In this document: piece by piece, positions 60,622-64,000 of the stretch
Layout: the number at the start of each line of letters is the position of its first letter
Position numbering within the stretch: the stretch's first letter is position 1
Origin: Staphylococcus debuckii
GTDB lineage: Bacteria > Bacillota > Bacilli > Staphylococcales > Staphylococcaceae
DNA: 64,000 bases
Assembly (NCBI RefSeq): GCF_003718735.1
Contig: NZ_CP033460.1
Span: 1,798,001 to 1,862,000 of the forward strand
Reading direction: 5' to 3'
Translations under genes and position numbers: made by a program
The notes under the pieces: generated by a model
Database searches by the model: none
What the model saw: only the letters and a program-made list of their open reading frames with translations
What the model was told of the DNA's origin: nothing

Positions 60622-61072
60622 TCACTCTTTCTGCACATTTTAATATTACTTCATCAGTCAGCAAGAAACTTTTATCTTGGTCTGCTATATCGTCTAGATT
60701 CTGACATATAACAGGTCCAGCAGTTTCTAAATAATCCTCTTTCGTTTGTATGCTTTCTACTTGTGCCGCAAATACATCTTTTGTAAACCAGCGTTCTCCG
60801 TTAGGATAATACACTGTATATTGAGCGATATATTGCATCTGTTGGATAATAGCACCAGTCTCTTCAAACAGTTCACGTTTTGCTGCAACCTCGCTCGTTT
60901 CTCCCGCTTCTATTTTCCCTCCTGGAAACTCTATGCCACGCTTCTTGTGTCGTGTCAGTACAAATCCATCTTGATATAAAGGAATTACCAGAACATGTTC
61001 GCCGTTTGCGATATCTGTAGAATTCTTGTAATGCATCTCTATTTGATTATTAAATTGGTCATGAGTAATCAC
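60599..61072 (-). CDS. ytkD: Nudix hydrolase YtkD/MutT-like
   Basis: A 157-residue Nudix phosphohydrolase. The Nudix box GGKIEAGETSEVAAKRELFEETG (quoted as GGKIEAGET and RELFEETG, near residues 49-72) is intact with all catalytic glutamates. Bacillus YtkD hydrolyses 8-oxo-dGTP and related nucleotides to limit mutation. Overlap with the downstream hydrolase suggests coupled translation. Divergent from yidD. Confidence 0.88.
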   Translation of the reverse strand: MITHDQFNNQIEMHYKNSTDIANGEHVLVIPLYQDGFVLTRHKKRGIEFPGGKIEAGETSEVAAKRELFEETGAIIQQMQYIAQYTVYYPNGERWFTKDVFAAQVESIQTKEDYLETAGPVICQNLDDIADQDKSFLLTDEVILKCAERVSALGLYQ

Positions 61073-61161
61073 GTTCTATCACATTCCTTTGAATAATATG
61101 CTAAAATATAAATCGTTATGAGTTGGATTTACATTTATTTCTAAGAGTTGGAGGGATTATT

Positions 61162-61410
61162 TTGAAAAAACTCTTTCTAGGCATAATCTGGGTGTATCAA
61201 CATTTTATTTCGCCACTTACACCCCCAACTTGCCGCTTCTATCCTACTTGTTCTAACTATACTAAAGAAGCCATTGAAGTTCACGGCGCACTCAAAGGAT
61301 CCTGGTTAGGAATCAAACGTATCTCTAAGTGTCACCCTTTTCATAAAGGCGGATTTGATCCAGTACCGTTGAAACATAATCATGAACATTGCGAACATCA
61401 TCATTCATAA
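61162..61410 (+). CDS. yidD: YidD-type membrane protein insertion efficiency factor
   Basis: An 82-residue amphipathic membrane-associated protein that helps YidC-type insertases. Family motif [22 protein letters not shown] with two cysteines, and [18 protein letters not shown]. Start is TTG (61162-61164), 6 nt after GGAGGG; the open frame extends further but gives an over-long N-terminus. A His-rich tail ([11 protein letters not shown]) may bind metal. Its end overlaps menC by 10 bp, tail to tail. Confidence 0.92.
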   Translation: MKKLFLGIIWVYQHFISPLTPPTCRFYPTCSNYTKEAIEVHGALKGSWLGIKRISKCHPFHKGGFDPVPLKHNHEHCEHHHS

Positions 61411-62411
61411 GGTGTTAACTTATTTTTATCTACTTTAGGGGGCGTAAATTCAATACGTCCCTCTTTTAATATGCCATTTTCTGCTGTAAATTCTTCTGAA
61501 AAATAATAACCATATGGCGTGATATCACCAGGATAATCGCCTAATCGACTTAGATACGCTGTAAAATATCGACTTAGCCCATATTCATACATACCGCCGA
61601 TGACAACTTTAACATTTTTCTGCTGTAAAAATTTAATCGCTTCCAACATGCGGTCAATACCGCCTAAACGAAACGGTTTTAATACTACCGTTTCAATATT
61701 ATAGTTTTCAATATAACATACAATCGAATCTATATCTGATGCTTTTTCATCTAAAGCGATAGGAGGAATTGTCCCCTTTTCTATATTGTTTATACTACTT
61801 AAATATCTGAAAGGTTCTTCAATATATAAAATATTAAAATGGTTATTAATTTCTTGCAATTCAGGTACATCATCTGAACCCAGTGATTCATTGGCATCTA
61901 AAGCAAGTAATGGTTGCGATGATAGTTGGCTCAACTGTTCCAAATCACCTTCCACTGTTTCCGACCATTTTAATTTAACACGTCGAGGTTGCGTATTTTG
62001 CAAGACGTTCAATTGTACCTCTGATAATCCACTTACCGTTGCTCCATATTCAACTGAAAATGCTTCTAATTTATTAAATGCTTGATAGAGTGCCATCGCT
62101 GCCGTACAACGTGCTGCAGGCTCTCCAGATAACTGGTCTAAAGCAGTTTGAGCTGTCTCAAAATCAGCAAATTCCTTTCCAGAGATTTCTTTTTCAAACC
62201 AGGTCTTTAAGCTATGATAAACGGTGTCAATGGTTTCGTTGGCGTACCAATAAGTTTCGAATGCATTACATTCTCCAAAGTAACTATTTCCTTCTTGATT
62301 AATGATTTCTATAATTAAAACTTTGCGTGCATGCATTTCAATTTTAGGTGTTTGTATTGGCGTTTTAAAAGGAGCTTGATAAGTATAAAAATTTATCGTT
62401 TTAAATTTCAT
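61401..62411 (-). CDS. menC: o-Succinylbenzoate synthase
   Basis: Dehydrates SHCHC to o-succinylbenzoate in menaquinone synthesis. Enolase-superfamily member, 336 residues: catalytic and metal residues in RVKLKWSE (Lys in KxK-type), [10 protein letters not shown] (metal Asp), IEEPF (metal Glu), LDEKASD (metal Asp) and [10 protein letters not shown] (catalytic Lys). Starts 3 bp after the menE stop, so menE-menC are coupled. Confidence 0.93.
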   Translation of the reverse strand: MKFKTINFYTYQAPFKTPIQTPKIEMHARKVLIIEIINQEGNSYFGECNAFETYWYANETIDTVYHSLKTWFEKEISGKEFADFETAQTALDQLSGEPAARCTAAMALYQAFNKLEAFSVEYGATVSGLSEVQLNVLQNTQPRRVKLKWSETVEGDLEQLSQLSSQPLLALDANESLGSDDVPELQEINNHFNILYIEEPFRYLSSINNIEKGTIPPIALDEKASDIDSIVCYIENYNIETVVLKPFRLGGIDRMLEAIKFLQQKNVKVVIGGMYEYGLSRYFTAYLSRLGDYPGDITPYGYYFSEEFTAENGILKEGRIEFTPPKVDKNKLTPYE

Positions 62412-62414
62412 CTT

Positions 62415-63803
62415 TTATTCCTCTATCGGACCGCGCTTCAATTTGCCTGTAGAAGTATAAGGCAGGGTATTCACGCGTTGGTATGTTTTCGGCAACTTAT
62501 ATTTCGCGAGTTCTCGACGTAAATATTGCTGGAGATTATCTTCATTAATTTCAGCTTCACTGACATAATACAATTTCGGTACTTGGCCCCATTCTTCATT
62601 TGGAACGCCAATGCACATGGCGTCTTCAATTTCAGGATGAGCTTTGGCTGCTGTCTCGATTTCGAATGGATAGATATTTTCTCCCCCGCTGATAATCAAA
62701 TCTTTGCGACGATCATAAATCATCACATTACCTTCTATATCAATTTTAGCGATATCTCCTGTTTTGAAATAACCATTTTCAAAGGTGTTCGAGAGGTTTA
62801 TTGGATATAAATATCCATCGATGACATTATCGCCTTTTATGAGCAATTCTCCGTGACCTTCATGATTGGGCTCTGTAATTTTGACATCGACGTTCGGACT
62901 GGGTTTGCCGACAGTGTCTGGGTTGTATTTGAGCATGGAGGGAGAAGCGGTTAAGAATTGCGAGCATGTTTCAGTCATTCCGAATGAATTATAGATAGGT
63001 AATTGATAGCTCAAGGCTTTATCGATTAAGGTATGTGAAAGCTTAGCTCCGCCCAACAAAATTTTCTCTAAGTAATGCGGTTCATTAAGTCCTTCATCTA
63101 TCAGCCATTTTAAAGTTTGAGGCACAAGTGAAATATGTGTAATAGTTTCCTGTTGTATGATTTCTAAAATTTGCGAAGCATCAAATTTATTGACGATTCT
63201 TACTGAAAAACCTTCTATTATACTGCGTAAAAGGATGCTTAAGCCTGAAATGTGATAGATTGGCAATACTGTTAACCATTTAGTATTTTGATCAAATCCA
63301 AGACTTTCTTTACACCCCATCGCACTAGCTAGATGATTATTAAATGTTTGCGGTACTGCTTTTTGAGGCCCCGTCGTTCCTGAAGTAAACATGATTGAAG
63401 CAATGCGGTCTAATTCTAGAGGTTCTTCATAAGTTTTGGTGCTGCGTTGCGCTTCAATTTCGGACCAGTTAATAATATTAAATCCATTTAATTCTAAGGG
63501 CAAAATAGCCACTATTGTATCTGTTTCTACGGAATTTAATTGTGCAGTTATTTCATTTTCAGTGAGTCTGGTATTAATCATCACTGCTTCTATTCCAGCT
63601 AACCAAGCACCATAAATAATCAATGCTGAGTCAATGCGGTTATCTAAATAAAATGCAATGCGTTTACGTTTCTGTTGATGCAGAACGTATGCATATTGTA
63701 AGGCTGTTTCGTATACATTCGCGTATGTAAGTTGTGTTGTTTTATCTTCTAATGCTATATTTTCCGGTATTTTCTCTGCATTTTGTTTTAACCATAAATC
63801 CAT
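62415..63803 (-). CDS. menE: o-Succinylbenzoate-CoA ligase
   Basis: Activates o-succinylbenzoate as the CoA thioester for naphthoate ring closure. ANL-family enzyme of 462 residues with [16 protein letters not shown] (P-loop, near 145), [35 protein letters not shown] and the C-terminal [10 protein letters not shown] with the catalytic Lys. AAAGGAGG precedes the ATG. First gene of menE-menC. Confidence 0.95.
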   Translation of the reverse strand: MDLWLKQNAEKIPENIALEDKTTQLTYANVYETALQYAYVLHQQKRKRIAFYLDNRIDSALIIYGAWLAGIEAVMINTRLTENEITAQLNSVETDTIVAILPLELNGFNIINWSEIEAQRSTKTYEEPLELDRIASIMFTSGTTGPQKAVPQTFNNHLASAMGCKESLGFDQNTKWLTVLPIYHISGLSILLRSIIEGFSVRIVNKFDASQILEIIQQETITHISLVPQTLKWLIDEGLNEPHYLEKILLGGAKLSHTLIDKALSYQLPIYNSFGMTETCSQFLTASPSMLKYNPDTVGKPSPNVDVKITEPNHEGHGELLIKGDNVIDGYLYPINLSNTFENGYFKTGDIAKIDIEGNVMIYDRRKDLIISGGENIYPFEIETAAKAHPEIEDAMCIGVPNEEWGQVPKLYYVSEAEINEDNLQQYLRRELAKYKLPKTYQRVNTLPYTSTGKLKRGPIEE

Positions 63804-63888
63804 GGTACCGACCTCCTTTTATCTCTTCTCTTACATTTTAACAAAGAAAGTCATTTCACGAAGAGAATTGGCTTTAAAAAGAAGAAGA

Positions 63889-63914
63889 GAGCAGAACAAA
63901 ATAATGTCCTACTC
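63889..63914 (-). terminator. Terminator of the partial gene at the window end
   Basis: Stem GAGTAGGACA/TGTTCTGCTC on the minus strand (63914-63905 with 63898-63889) with G-T pairs, followed by TCTTCTTCTTTTT. Confidence 0.65.
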
Positions 63915-63925
63915 CCACTCATATT

Positions 63926-64000
63926 CTAATTCAATAATTCATTTAATTTATCTTTAATACTTTGCAACTTACTGTCGATATCATTTAATAAGCCGTCAAC
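63926..64000 (-). CDS. C-terminal end of an unidentified gene (5' end beyond window)
   Basis: The last 24 codons and stop TAG of a minus-strand frame reading ...VDGLLNDIDSKLQ then SIKDKLNELLN. The heptad-like spacing of L and I suggests a helix. Too little remains to identify it. Support is the open frame up to the window edge and the terminator directly after it. Confidence 0.55.
   Translation of the reverse strand, partial: VDGLLNDIDSKLQSIKDKLNELLN

Overview
This is a stretch of low-GC Firmicute chromosome that reads as housekeeping DNA from a Staphylococcus. Gene content and order (htrA-tyrS-sgtB-fhs-acsA-acuA-acuC-ccpA, murC-ftsK, the ytp/ytm/ytq genes, ribDE(BA)H, sagB-sigS, crcB pair, metK/pckA, menCE) follow the staphylococcal core backbone and partly the ytxG-ytpA segment of Bacillus. 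Protein divergence and an L-lactate dehydrogenase gene placed between ytqB and ytpA suggest a species other than S. aureus; a member of the S. carnosus/simulans group is a guess only. I see no rRNA, tRNA, CRISPR array, insertion sequence, prophage or origin.

Layout. 1-6.2 kb: end of a PlsC-like acyltransferase, HtrA protease, TyrRS with a T-box, SgtB glycosyltransferase, formate-THF ligase. 6.3-13.1 kb: acetate and carbon control: AcsA, the acetyltransferase/deacetylase pair AcuA/AcuC that controls AcsA in Bacillus, CcpA, and the DAHP synthase/chorismate mutase. A perfect cre site lies just upstream of acsA. 13.4-32.0 kb: a long leftward block with YtxH/YtxG envelope proteins, MurC, a 1234-residue soluble FtsK-type translocase, YtpR/Q/P, aminopeptidase, lactonase, TrmB, D-amino acid transaminase, PepV, a pseudouridine synthase and MurJ. 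32.3-41.8 kb: HI0933-type flavoprotein, rhodanese, LeuRS with a T-box, MFS transporter, the tRNA wobble-uridine genes ytqA/ytqB, ldh with a Rex-like operator, lysophospholipase. 42.0-46.8 kb: proline dehydrogenase and the riboflavin operon with its FMN riboswitch. 46.9-53.6 kb: flavoprotein, SagB glucosaminidase, SigS with a coupled ComK-like gene, a transaldolase-like enzyme, two CrcB fluoride channels. 53.6-64 kb: ADP-ribosylglycohydrolase, aldo-keto reductase, NERD protein, metK with a SAM riboswitch facing pckA, hydrolase, Nudix protein, YidD, and menC/menE.

The window is mostly ordinary core genome. The parts most worth a second look are small and regulatory. A strong Shine-Dalgarno is separated from its gene's AUG by a perfect hairpin carrying a 7-codon minigene (32.26 kb). 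A SigS-ComK-like pair is translationally coupled. Stacked operator candidates sit on the pckA and ldh promoters. The leuS T-box has no obvious terminator. A two-hairpin intergenic repeat occurs twice, each time just downstream of a YtxH-type gene. I did not find a clearly new multigene system.
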